Position numbers and translations under genes: made by a program. This document shows positions 17,403 through 25,344 of a stretch of DNA of 64,000 bases, in pieces; the stretch's first letter is position 1, and every line of letters begins with the position of its first letter. The DNA is taken from contig NZ_FOMT01000006.1 in NCBI RefSeq assembly GCF_900112695.1, forward strand, positions 1-64,000. The letters run 5' to 3'. Below the pieces are notes generated by a model, which was given only the letters and a program-made list of their open reading frames with translations, searched no databases and had not been told where the DNA came from. The stretch is from Paenibacillus catalpae (GTDB lineage Bacteria > Bacillota > Bacilli > Paenibacillales > Paenibacillaceae).

Positions 17403-18127
17403 TGATGACAGAGACGCATGTATGGTTTGAAAAGCTGCTGGGGGAGAACGGAATATCGTTAAATGCCAAGCAGCTTGAACAATTTGATTCTTATCACCGC
17501 TTGCTTGTAGACTGGAATGAGCGGATGAACTTAACGGGAATTACGGAACGCGATGCGGTATTCGAGAAGCATTTCTACGATTCGATTTCGCTCTCGTTCT
17601 TCGTTAATATTAAGGAGATCAAAAGTATAGCCGATATTGGTTCGGGAGCGGGGTTTCCGAGTATACCTCTGAAAATCTGCTTCCCGCATCTGAAGGTAGT
17701 CATTGTAGATTCGCTTAACAAACGGATTCAATTTCTAAACCATCTGGTTCAGGAGCTTGGGCTTGACAATGTGAGCTGCGTCCATGGCCGGGCTGAGGAT
17801 ATTGCTAGATTGCCGGAGTACCGCGATTCCTTTGACCTTGTTACGGCAAGAGCAGTTGCCCGACTTAATGTGTTGAACGAATTTTGTCTTCCGTTTACCC
17901 GTAAGAACGGATCCTTCGCAGCAATGAAAGGTTCGCAAAGTGTAGAAGAGGTGAAGGAAGCAGGCGTCAGTTTGCGGGAACTGAAAGGGAAGGTTCGTGC
18001 AGAGCATGCACTCAAGCTGCCTTTCGAACAATCGGAGCGCTATATTGTATTAATTGAGAAGACTGACTCTACCCCGAAAAAGTATCCGCGTAAAGCGGGC
18101 ACACCGCTTAAGCAGCCGCTTGTCTAA
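17402..18127 (+). CDS. rsmG: 16S rRNA (guanine(527)-N(7))-methyltransferase RsmG
   Basis: A 241-residue SAM-dependent methyltransferase (GidB) that modifies G527 of 16S rRNA. The SAM motif is ADIGSGAGFPSIPL, followed by VDSLNKR and the conserved VTARAVA. The ATG overlaps the mnmG stop; a second ATG follows at once (17405). A basic C-terminal tail (KYPRKAGTPLKQ) is typical. Last gene of mnmE-mnmG-rsmG; a hairpin terminator follows. Confidence 0.97.
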   Translation: MMTETHVWFEKLLGENGISLNAKQLEQFDSYHRLLVDWNERMNLTGITERDAVFEKHFYDSISLSFFVNIKEIKSIADIGSGAGFPSIPLKICFPHLKVVIVDSLNKRIQFLNHLVQELGLDNVSCVHGRAEDIARLPEYRDSFDLVTARAVARLNVLNEFCLPFTRKNGSFAAMKGSQSVEEVKEAGVSLRELKGKVRAEHALKLPFEQSERYIVLIEKTDSTPKKYPRKAGTPLKQPLV

Positions 18128-18132
18128 ACATT

Positions 18133-18181
18133 AAATAAACCTCCCTATGTTTCACGTGGAACATAAGGGAGGTTTATTTTT
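18133..18181 (+). terminator. Terminator hairpin after rsmG, with a parS site at its tip
   Basis: AAATAAACCTCCCTATGTT (18133-18151) pairs with the facing arm ending AGGGAGGTTTATTT, about 19 pairs with one bulged A, followed by TTTTTG. The upper stem and loop are the 16-base parS sequence. It lies 6 bases after the rsmG stop. Confidence 0.85.
18148..18163 (+). promoter_or_regulatory. parS: parS centromere site 1
   Basis: TGTTTCACGTGGAACA, an exact match to the 16-base Bacillus parS palindrome. Spo0J (ParB) loads here and spreads, recruiting SMC and organising the origin. It lies within the rsmG terminator, upstream of noc-soj-spo0J. Confidence 0.95.
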
Positions 18182-18536
18182 GTCCAAATAGAAAAAGAGA
18201 TAACTTCTAAAATATGCTCATTTACGAAGCGCATGCTGCTGCCCAGAAAGTACGGCGCAACTGTTTAAGATCGATTTGAAATATTAAAAAGATCAAGCAG
18301 GAAAAAAGCAAATAGAAGTCGAAATAATAGGAATAGAAAAGATGACCCGATTGAAGAGCGCGAAATTCGTATGGTTCCGTCGATTTCACTAGTCTCTTAA
18401 ACGAGGTTGTCTGTACAGAGGAATATAGATAAAATGGTAGTAACGGGAAGCATACCGTTAATGCATAGCAGCACATCTTGGAAACCAGCCGTTACACCGG
18501 TAAATGGTTTCTTGGTCGGGTGGTAGAGAAGATAAT
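18164..18536 (+). promoter_or_regulatory. Intergenic region before noc, with noc promoter
   Basis: No gene is convincing in this stretch. A good promoter is present: TTGTCT (18407-18412), 17-base spacer, TAAAAT (18430-18435), about 100 bases before noc. A small stem-loop (TAACGG/CCGTTA, about 18438-18457) lies in the leader. An 84-codon open frame on the minus strand lacks family resemblance and is not annotated. Confidence 0.6.
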
Positions 18537-19355
18537 ATGAAGGAATCATTTTCCCGTTTGTTTGGTCTAAGTGATCAGCGGAGTGGTCAAGAAGAAGTTC
18601 GGCAAATTCCTATTCAAGATATTGATACAAGTCCATTCCAGCCTCGGACAATCTTCGATGATGAACGTATTGATGAATTGTGCCAAACGATCAAAACGCA
18701 TGGCGTTATTCAACCGATTGTTGTTCGCGCAAGAAATGGCAGATACGAGATTATTGCTGGCGAACGCCGTTGGCGTGCGGTAACAAAGCTTGGATATGAC
18801 ACCATTCCGGCCATTATCCGCGAATTTAACGATTCACAGACGGCATCTATTGCTTTAATCGAGAACCTTCAACGCGAGAATTTGACAGCTATTGAGGAAG
18901 CGGTTGCTTACCAGAAGCTGATTGAACTCCATGAGTTGACGCAGGAAAGCCTGGCTCAACGGTTAGGTAAAAGCCAATCCACGATTGCAAACAAATTACG
19001 TTTGCTGGGATTAAATGACACTGTTAAAGAAGCCCTTGCTGGTCGTAAAATATCGGAGAGACATGCGAGAGCTTTACTTTCTCTGGACACGGAAGAGCTT
19101 CAGAACCAGGTGCTGGAAGAGATCATTACAAAGGAATTAAACGTCAAGCAGACGGAGAACCGTATTGCTTCCATGAAAGAAGAACCAAAAGCGAAGCAGA
19201 CGAAACGTTTTGCTATGCCGAAGAATACTCGTCTTGCTTTTAATACCATTCGCCAAGCTGTACAGATGGTGTCCAGCACGGGAATGGAAATCAAGGCTGA
19301 TGAAAAAGACCTTGGCGATTTTTATGAGATTACTATTCATATACCGAAAAGTTAG
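18537..19355 (+). CDS. noc: Nucleoid occlusion protein Noc (ParB family)
   Basis: A 272-residue ParB/Noc protein, a CTP-dependent DNA-binding regulator that stops septum assembly over the nucleoid. The start MKESFSRLFGL is the amphipathic membrane-targeting helix typical of Noc. The ParB N domain carries GERRWRA and ENLQRENL, then the helix-turn-helix LAQRLGKSQSTIANKLRLL. I choose ATG 18537 because it gives the Noc-type N-terminus; an ATG 33 bases earlier is possible. It sits between rsmG and soj, as in Bacillus. Confidence 0.95.
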   Translation: MKESFSRLFGLSDQRSGQEEVRQIPIQDIDTSPFQPRTIFDDERIDELCQTIKTHGVIQPIVVRARNGRYEIIAGERRWRAVTKLGYDTIPAIIREFNDSQTASIALIENLQRENLTAIEEAVAYQKLIELHELTQESLAQRLGKSQSTIANKLRLLGLNDTVKEALAGRKISERHARALLSLDTEELQNQVLEEIITKELNVKQTENRIASMKEEPKAKQTKRFAMPKNTRLAFNTIRQAVQMVSSTGMEIKADEKDLGDFYEITIHIPKS

Positions 19356-19502
19356 CTTTGCGTAAGTCGTCGATGATGAACGTAATAGTACTAATCCGGG
19401 CCGTCCTCTATGAGGGCGGCAAAACCGTTTATACCGATACGTTTCACCGTTAGTGCAATTGTCATCATGGGATTAAAAGTTTGGACACAGAGGTGAACAA
19501 GT

Positions 19503-20276
19503 TTGTCTAAAATTATAGCAATAGCCAATCAAAAGGGCGGTGTTGGTAAAACGACAACGTCTGTTAACTTAGGGGCTTGCATGGCAACACTCGGTAAACG
19601 GGTGTTGCTCGTTGACATAGACCCGCAAGGTAATACAACAAGCGGTATTGGCATCAACAAAGCAGACGTCAATAATTGCATTTATGATGTTCTTATTAAC
19701 GATGTACATCCGAAGGATGCCATGTTCGAAACGAAGATTGAAGGACTTAAAATCATTCCGGCCACCATCCAACTCGCAGGTGCCGAGATTGAGATGGTTC
19801 CAACAATTTCACGAGAGCTTCGCTTAAAGAAGGCACTCCATCTCGTGAAGGATCAATTTGACTATATTTTAATTGATTGTCCGCCGTCGCTTGGTCTTCT
19901 GACGATCAATTCCTTGACAGCATCTGATTCGGTTATCATTCCAATTCAATGCGAATATTACGCGCTGGAAGGGTTAAGCCAGCTCTTAAATACAGTAAGG
20001 CTTGTTCAAAAACATCTGAACACATCCCTTCAGATCGAAGGTGTATTGTTAACGATGCTCGATGCACGGACAAACCTGGGTATTCAGGTCATTGAAGAAG
20101 TGAAAAAGTATTTTCAGCAAAAAGTGTATCAAACGATTATTCCGCGTAATGTCCGCTTGAGCGAAGCTCCATCACATGGTGAAGCGATTATTACGTATGA
20201 TCCAAGATCCAAAGGTGCTGAAGTATATCTTGAACTTGCTAAGGAAGTGATTATGTATGAGCAAGCGGCTAGGTAG
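19503..20276 (+). CDS. soj: ParA family chromosome partitioning ATPase Soj
   Basis: A 257-residue ParA-type Walker ATPase. The deviant Walker A is KGGVGKTT near residue 11; DIDPQGN and LIDCPPSLG follow. With Spo0J it regulates DnaA and origin segregation. TTG start with AGAGGTGA upstream. A GC-rich hairpin at about 19400-19420 lies in the 147-base gap after noc. The gene overlaps spo0J by 20 bases. Confidence 0.97.
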   Translation: MSKIIAIANQKGGVGKTTTSVNLGACMATLGKRVLLVDIDPQGNTTSGIGINKADVNNCIYDVLINDVHPKDAMFETKIEGLKIIPATIQLAGAEIEMVPTISRELRLKKALHLVKDQFDYILIDCPPSLGLLTINSLTASDSVIIPIQCEYYALEGLSQLLNTVRLVQKHLNTSLQIEGVLLTMLDARTNLGIQVIEEVKKYFQQKVYQTIIPRNVRLSEAPSHGEAIITYDPRSKGAEVYLELAKEVIMYEQAAR

Positions 20277-21114
20277 AGGACTTGATGCGCTTATTCCATC
20301 GCTTTCGGTAAGCGAAGACGATAAAGTCATAGAAATTCAATTGGGGCAATTGCGTCCGAATCCATATCAACCACGCAAAACATTTGATGACGATTCCATT
20401 AAAGAATTGGCAGAGTCCATCAAACAGCATGGTGTCATTCAACCGATTATCGTTCGTACGGTTCTCAAAGGTTATGAGATTATTGCAGGGGAAAGACGTT
20501 TCCGCGCTTCTCAGTTGTGCGGCAATGCAACGGTACCAGCAGTAGTTCGTGCTTTTTCTGACCAACAGGTCATGGAAATTGCGCTAATCGAAAACCTTCA
20601 ACGTGAGGACCTGAATGCGATAGAAACAGCAATGGCCTATCAAGGGCTGATGGATAAGTTCAAGCTGACTCAGGAAGAGTTGTCGATGAAGGTGGGCAAG
20701 TCCCGTTCTCATATTGCCAACTTCCTGCGGCTTCTGGCATTGCCTGCAGAAATCAAAGATAATGTTTCACGTGGAACAATATCGATGGGGCATGCGAGAG
20801 CTTTAGTCGGGATCAAGGATGCGGCGATCCAGAAGGATATGGCTAATCGTACTGTTAGTCTTGGATGGAGCGTACGTGATTTGGAGGAAGCGATTCAGAA
20901 GCTTGAGGTGAAGGAGACGGCGGAAGCGGCCAAGGCGAAAGCGAAGTCGAAGAAACGTGATCCTTACATTGAGAGTTTGGAAGAGTCGTTAAGAGACCGA
21001 TTCAAAACGACAGTTAAAATCAAACAGCAAAAAGATAAAGGGAAAATCGAGCTGCAATACTTCAACAAGCAGGATCTGGAGCGACTGCTCGAGCTGCTCC
21101 AAAATATGGCATAA
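20257..21114 (+). CDS. spo0J: Chromosome partitioning protein ParB/Spo0J
   Basis: A 285-residue ParB CTPase clamp that loads at parS. N-terminal MSKRLGRGLDALIP is the Soj-interacting tail; GERRFRA and ENLQREDL are the CTP-binding motifs; the helix-turn-helix is LSMKVGKSRSHIANFLRLL; the C-terminal dimerisation domain follows a Lys-rich linker. The gene carries a parS site of its own, as in Bacillus subtilis. Confidence 0.98.
   Translation: MSKRLGRGLDALIPSLSVSEDDKVIEIQLGQLRPNPYQPRKTFDDDSIKELAESIKQHGVIQPIIVRTVLKGYEIIAGERRFRASQLCGNATVPAVVRAFSDQQVMEIALIENLQREDLNAIETAMAYQGLMDKFKLTQEELSMKVGKSRSHIANFLRLLALPAEIKDNVSRGTISMGHARALVGIKDAAIQKDMANRTVSLGWSVRDLEEAIQKLEVKETAEAAKAKAKSKKRDPYIESLEESLRDRFKTTVKIKQQKDKGKIELQYFNKQDLERLLELLQNMA
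20763..20778 (+). promoter_or_regulatory. parS: parS centromere site 2, inside spo0J
   Basis: TGTTTCACGTGGAACA again, exact, in the spo0J coding sequence (NVSRGT). An intragenic parS in spo0J is known from Bacillus subtilis. It is 2.6 kb from site 1. Confidence 0.95.
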
Positions 21115-21129
21115 TATAGGCTGGATTCT

Positions 21130-21188
21130 AGCATACCAAAGTTGTAATCTTTGATTCGAAAGATTAAACTAAGGTATGCTATTCTTTT
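21130..21188 (+). terminator. Terminator of noc-soj-spo0J
   Basis: A long nested hairpin: AGCATACC/GGTATGCT, AGTT/AACT and AATCTTT/AAAGATT are stacked from 21130 to 21180 and followed by ATTCTTTT. Confidence 0.75.
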
Positions 21189-21342
21189 GTTTCAAGGTGA
21201 AGTAGCTAACGTTGTTTTTTGCGGTAAATCACGTTTCATTCCGGAGAAATCTAAATTTATTTAAAACAAGAAGCTTGTAAACTCTTTGATTTTTGAGAGA
21301 GTGTTTTGAGAGGGAAGAAGAGAAAGGAGGAAGAATATAAAG

Positions 21343-22500
21343 GTGGAAAAGATTATCTATTTGGATCATGCAGCGACTTCGTGGCCAAAGCCGCCTGCCG
21401 TGCTGGAAGCGATGCAGTATGCGATGCTTCATGAAGCGGCTAATCCGGGACGCGGAAGCCATCGGATGGCGGTAAAAGCAAGCCGTGTTTTGTTTGATAC
21501 GAGGAAGCAATTAAGTAAGCTGTTTCGGATTAAAAATCCGAATGATATAGCATTTGCATCTAATACGACGGCTGCTTTAAACATGGCGATCAAAGGCTGG
21601 GTTAAAAGCGGGGATCATGTGATCGCAACATCGGTGGAGCACAATTCCGTTAGAAGGCCGCTCGAGTATTTGAAACATGCGCTTGGTATTCAGGTTACCT
21701 ATGTAGAAGCGGATGAGGCCGGCCGTGTTCACGTTGACCGGATTGCTTCAGCAATAACTGCACAAACTTCATTAATAATCGTTAATCATAGTTCTAATCT
21801 GCTTGGAACCATAGCACCTGTTGCTCAGATTGGCGAACTTGCCAGAAGCAAAGGGATTAAACTGCTTGTTGACGCGGCTCAAAGTGCTGGCATTCTGGAC
21901 ATTGATGTCGAGGCAATGGGGATCGATATGATGGCGTTCCCGGGGCATAAGGGACTGCTTGGTCCACAGGGCACAGGAGGCTTGTATATCCATCCTAACG
22001 TCGATCTCGTACCTCAACTGCACGGCGGAACAGGGAGCCAATCTGAGGCGCCTGAGCAGCCTAGCGTACGTCCAGATCGGTATGAGGCGGGGACGCAAAA
22101 TACACCCGGCCTGGCAGGTCTGAAGGCGGGCGTTGAGCATGTCCTGCATGAGACGGTTCATAACATCCATACTAAGGAATGGGTGTTAACCCAGCGGATT
22201 ATGGAGGGGCTGTTGTCTGTAGACGGGGTGAAAGTTCTTGGGCCAAAGCTTGGTGAAGAAAGAACGGGGATCGTCGCATTTGTAGCGGAAGGGATTGACC
22301 CTTCAGAAATGTCCTTTATTCTAGATCAGCATTATCAGATTGCGGTTAGAGCAGGTTTCCATTGCACACCGCTAGCCCATGCCTGTGCAGGTACGACAGG
22401 AACAGGCGCAGTACGAGCAAGTGTAGGTTGTTTCACAACAGAGCAAGAAGCGGATGCCCTTGTTTCAGCAGTGAAAGAAATACGGAAGCAATATTCTTAG
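21343..22500 (+). CDS. Class V aminotransferase, cysteine desulfurase family
   Basis: A 385-residue PLP enzyme of the cysteine desulfurase/SufS-like group. Visible motifs: NHSSNLLG, VDAAQSAG, the PLP lysine in FPGHKGLLGPQGTGGLY, and a cysteine in RAGFHCTPLAH at the position of the persulfide-forming residue. The last motif resembles the family often annotated as EF2568-type desulfurases rather than SufS or IscS. GTG start with AAAGGAGG 12 bases upstream. There are no iron-sulfur scaffold genes beside it, so the sulfur acceptor is unknown. Confidence 0.88.
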   Translation: MEKIIYLDHAATSWPKPPAVLEAMQYAMLHEAANPGRGSHRMAVKASRVLFDTRKQLSKLFRIKNPNDIAFASNTTAALNMAIKGWVKSGDHVIATSVEHNSVRRPLEYLKHALGIQVTYVEADEAGRVHVDRIASAITAQTSLIIVNHSSNLLGTIAPVAQIGELARSKGIKLLVDAAQSAGILDIDVEAMGIDMMAFPGHKGLLGPQGTGGLYIHPNVDLVPQLHGGTGSQSEAPEQPSVRPDRYEAGTQNTPGLAGLKAGVEHVLHETVHNIHTKEWVLTQRIMEGLLSVDGVKVLGPKLGEERTGIVAFVAEGIDPSEMSFILDQHYQIAVRAGFHCTPLAHACAGTTGTGAVRASVGCFTTEQEADALVSAVKEIRKQYS

Positions 22501-22528
22501 CATAATTTTCTGGGGGCGGAAGTTCGAA

Positions 22529-23011
22529 ATGGATGAGTGGACGAATAACCCGATGAATGGGGTTACGGTTGTACTGGCATTGTTGGTCATCGTGTTATTG
22601 ATTAGAGTTTCAGTAGTTGGAAGAAGACTGAAAAAACTTAGAAAACAGTATGTGGAAGTCATGGGCAACACCGGCATCACGAACCTGGAGGAAGTCATTA
22701 TTGATTTGAAGCAGTCCATAACAGCACAAGAGCTGCAAAGCGAAAAGATGCAAAAGCAGTTGGAGCAGGTAAAGGACGTGCAACAACAGGAAAAAGGACG
22801 TGTTGGCATTCTGCGGTACAATGCATTTGCTGATCAGGGAAGTGATCTGAGCTTCTCGATTGCTGTAGTAAATGCATCCCAGGACGGGTTTGTAATCTCT
22901 GGGCTGCATAGCCGGGAGAATACTTATGTGTATGCCAAGCCAGTTAACAAAGGTGAGTCGAACTATACGCTTACTCCAGAAGAGCGCAAGGCGATTGCCG
23001 AAGCGAAATAG
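22529..23011 (+). CDS. DUF4446 family membrane-anchored protein
   Basis: A 160-residue protein with one N-terminal membrane segment (VTVVLALLVIVLLIRVSVVG), a coiled-coil stretch (about residues 50-90) and a C-terminal domain with GRVGILRYNAFADQGSDLSFS, the DUF4446 signature. Function unknown. The ATG follows the upstream aminotransferase by 28 bases with a GGGGGCGGAA ribosome site, so they are probably cotranscribed. It converges on yyaC with a one-base gap. Confidence 0.85.
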   Translation: MDEWTNNPMNGVTVVLALLVIVLLIRVSVVGRRLKKLRKQYVEVMGNTGITNLEEVIIDLKQSITAQELQSEKMQKQLEQVKDVQQQEKGRVGILRYNAFADQGSDLSFSIAVVNASQDGFVISGLHSRENTYVYAKPVNKGESNYTLTPEERKAIAEAK

Positions 23012-23012
23012 A

Positions 23013-23630
23013 TTAGTTGGAATGAGGGTGTTCCAGGGCCGCTGCCTGTTCTCTGGAACGGGCAGAGACGTGGATGCTGTTCATGATGGAGGAGAATACG
23101 CTTGAAGCAATGATGTCGGCCATTTTCATAACCAGGTGTAGACGGGTGTTCTGGAGGACAAAATATTCCATGAATCCGCCAACATTCACAATGCCGGTAA
23201 TATGGATGTCGCCAACGGGAGGAAGCTCCTTGTTTACGCCTGCACCCGGCCTTACAGGTCCTGTGCCTAATTGAATGGAACCGATACTGGCCACTTGTCC
23301 AAGGCAGGCGTCAATGCCGATGACAAACGGTTTATGATAAGTGCGGTTAATTTGATGAAGGGTATCTTCGAGGTTCATGGCATGTACAGGCTCTTCCAAG
23401 GTGCCGTAAAGGGAGAAGTGGGGACTCTGATATTTGGAAAGTGTCGTGCCGATCAATGGGCCAAGGGAGTCGCCAGTTGAACGGTCCGTTCCAACGCAGA
23501 CGATGACGATCGGCCGCCCGGCAGACAGCTCATCAATCATAAGAGAAAGCCGGCTGACGATTTGACCAACAGCATTTGCTTCCGTGTAAGGAACCTTCAA
23601 TGGTACATCCTTCATAAATGATAGTTTCAT
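23013..23630 (-). CDS. yyaC: Spore protease YyaC
   Basis: A 205-residue protein of the YyaC family, related to the germination protease GPR. Recognisable blocks are PIVIVCVGTDRSTGDSLGPLIG and VIGIDACLGQVASIGSIQLG. In spore formers it is made in sporulation; its exact substrate is not established. ATG start with GGAGGGGAT 3 bases upstream. It is on the minus strand among plus-strand genes, as in related genomes. Confidence 0.93.
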   Translation of the reverse strand: MKLSFMKDVPLKVPYTEANAVGQIVSRLSLMIDELSAGRPIVIVCVGTDRSTGDSLGPLIGTTLSKYQSPHFSLYGTLEEPVHAMNLEDTLHQINRTYHKPFVIGIDACLGQVASIGSIQLGTGPVRPGAGVNKELPPVGDIHITGIVNVGGFMEYFVLQNTRLHLVMKMADIIASSVFSSIMNSIHVSARSREQAAALEHPHSN

Positions 23631-23744
23631 AGAATCCCCTCCGTAAATGCCAATATGATACTAGTATATGGATGAGACAACCATTTTATACGTCGCGAAG
23701 CCAATAGTTTCGCTCTATAGGGTGAGGGAGAGGAGAAAATTGCA

Positions 23745-23984
23745 ATGTTAATCGCCTTTGATTCGACGCAGCAGGCGCTGCGGGCAGAGATGCTGCTGGA
23801 ATATGCAGAGGTTGAAATCGATATTTGCCCTACGCCGAAGGAGATTACGGCTGGCTGCGCGTTATCGATTCATTTTCCGGAAGAAGAACTGGAAACGGTC
23901 AAGCATGTTATTGAAACAGAGAACGTAGAAATAAGAGGGGTATTCAAACCGGTGCAAGCCGGGTATGAACAAGTGAACTTGTAG
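23745..23984 (+). CDS. DUF3343 family protein
   Basis: A 79-residue protein of the DUF3343 family (LIAFDSTQQALRAEMLL, CPTPKEITAGCALSI). Such proteins resemble putative Se/S carrier-like small proteins that often accompany sulfur or redox genes; that role is only suggested. A GAGAGGAG ribosome site lies about 9 bases upstream. It is 23 bases before the mechanosensitive channel gene, so they form one operon. Confidence 0.85.
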   Translation: MLIAFDSTQQALRAEMLLEYAEVEIDICPTPKEITAGCALSIHFPEEELETVKHVIETENVEIRGVFKPVQAGYEQVNL

Positions 23985-24007
23985 TGAAGTAAGGATGGTG
24001 CGGTAGA

Positions 24008-24883
24008 ATGGATATTCAGGCCTACTATAAAGATTTTGCAGCATGGATTACAAGCCAGACAACATGGGAAGGTTTTGGACAATCAGTCTTGCGCATTGCA
24101 GTTATTATTATTATCGGACAGGTTATTATTTGGATCGCGAACAAAACCATCGACCGGGTTGTCATTAATCAGACGTCCAATCGGCTGGTTCTTCAGACAA
24201 GAAGAATGACAACGGTAGGCAAGCTGGTCAAAAATATAATCTCTTACGCCGGCTATTTCATTATTGGCATGCTGGTACTTGGCGAATTTGGTGTTCAGCT
24301 TGCGCCGCTGCTTGCTGGGGCAGGCGTTATCGGACTAGCTATCGGCTTTGGAGCCCAAAGTCTGGTGAAAGATATCATTACAGGCTTCTTTATTATATTT
24401 GAAGATCAATTTGCCGTTGGCGATGTGATTCAGACCGGTACTTTCAAAGGGACGGTCGAGGTGATCGGGCTTCGGGCAACCCGGATCCACAGCTGGACGG
24501 GAGAGGTTCATATTATTCCGAACGGCATGATTAATGAAGTGACGAATTTCTCGATGCATAATTCGATTGCTTTTATTGACGTTTCGATTGGGTATGAAGA
24601 GGATGCTGAAAAAGCAATCTCGATTATCCGACGGGAACTGGAGCGTTTCGAAAATGACAATCTGGTCAAGCCTCCGGAAGTGCTAGGCATTCAGACCATG
24701 CTTTCGACCGAGGTGAAGGTACGCGTAACGGCCGAATGTCTTCCGAATACGCAGCCCATCGTAGCAAGAGCTTTAAATGCTTATATCAAGAAAGTGCTGG
24801 ACGGTCACGGAATTGACATTCCGTATCCGCGAATGGTAACGTATCATCGCAATGAAAGGGGCGGCGATCCGAATGGAGCGTAA
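24008..24883 (+). CDS. MscS-type mechanosensitive ion channel
   Basis: A 291-residue small-conductance mechanosensitive channel that releases osmolytes on membrane tension. Three membrane segments (about 25-45, 72-92, 98-125) are followed by the pore-lining helix and beta domain GLAIGFGAQSLVKDIITGFF, then FAVGDVIQTG. Length matches YkuT-like channels. It overlaps the next small gene by 11 bases. Confidence 0.94.
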   Translation: MDIQAYYKDFAAWITSQTTWEGFGQSVLRIAVIIIIGQVIIWIANKTIDRVVINQTSNRLVLQTRRMTTVGKLVKNIISYAGYFIIGMLVLGEFGVQLAPLLAGAGVIGLAIGFGAQSLVKDIITGFFIIFEDQFAVGDVIQTGTFKGTVEVIGLRATRIHSWTGEVHIIPNGMINEVTNFSMHNSIAFIDVSIGYEEDAEKAISIIRRELERFENDNLVKPPEVLGIQTMLSTEVKVRVTAECLPNTQPIVARALNAYIKKVLDGHGIDIPYPRMVTYHRNERGGDPNGA

Positions 24884-25091
24884 ACAGTTCGAGCTTGGCG
24901 ATATCGTTCAAATGAAGAAGCAGCATCCCTGCGGCTCCAATGAGATGGAGATTATCCGGATGGGAATGGATATCCGCATCAAATGTGTGGGCTGCAAGCA
25001 TAGCGTACTGATTCCGAGAGCGAAGTTCGAGAAAAATATGAAGAAAGTACTGCGCTCCGCTGCTGATTCCGGGGAAAGCGGACAGGCCTAA
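24873..25091 (+). CDS. DUF951 family protein (YyzM-like)
   Basis: A 72-residue protein with the DUF951 pattern: GDIVQMKKQHPCGSNEME then IKCVGCKHSVLIPR. The two cysteines in CxxC spacing suggest a small metal or nucleic-acid binding fold, not proven. I choose ATG 24873, with a GGGGCGG site upstream; an in-frame ATG at 24852 would overlap the channel gene further. DUF951 genes commonly sit near mscS and ychF genes in Bacillota. Confidence 0.88.
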   Translation: MERKQFELGDIVQMKKQHPCGSNEMEIIRMGMDIRIKCVGCKHSVLIPRAKFEKNMKKVLRSAADSGESGQA

Positions 25092-25109
25092 TTATTTTTT
25101 AGAAAACTG

Positions 25110-25138
25110 TTGCATTAGGACAAGGCGTGTGATATTAT
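25110..25138 (+). promoter_or_regulatory. tRNA-Ser promoter
   Basis: TTGCAT (25110-25115), 17-base spacer, TATTAT (25133-25138), placing the start of transcription about 14 bases before the tRNA. Confidence 0.75.
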
Positions 25139-25158
25139 AGTTTTTGCTTGACACAAAC

Positions 25159-25249
25159 GGAGAGGTACCCAAGAGGCCCAAGGGGGCTGACTCGAAATCA
25201 GCTAGGCGTGTCAAAGCGTGCGTGGGTTCGAATCCCACCCTCTCCGCCA
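25159..25249 (+). tRNA. tRNA-Ser (anticodon CGA)
   Basis: A class II tRNA with GGAGAGG/CCTCTCC acceptor, discriminator G and encoded CCA. The anticodon arm is GCTGA-CTCGAAA-TCAGC, giving anticodon CGA for codon UCG. The long variable arm is typical of serine tRNAs and the T arm carries GGTTCGAATCC. Confidence 0.97.
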
Positions 25250-25289
25250 TTTTCGTAAATAACGCTTAGGCGGTTACATAACAATAGAA

Positions 25290-25318
25290 GCTCCTACGGA
25301 AACGTAGGGGCTTTTTTT
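25290..25318 (+). terminator. Terminator after tRNA-Ser
   Basis: GCTCCTACG and CGTAGGGGC pair around a GAAA tetraloop and are followed by seven T residues. Confidence 0.92.
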
Positions 25319-25344
25319 ATGTCCATGGGAAGCAGGTGATTGGA

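Noticed and set aside
18222..18476. 84-codon minus-strand frame before noc
   Set aside because: No ribosome site or homology, and it overlaps the noc promoter.
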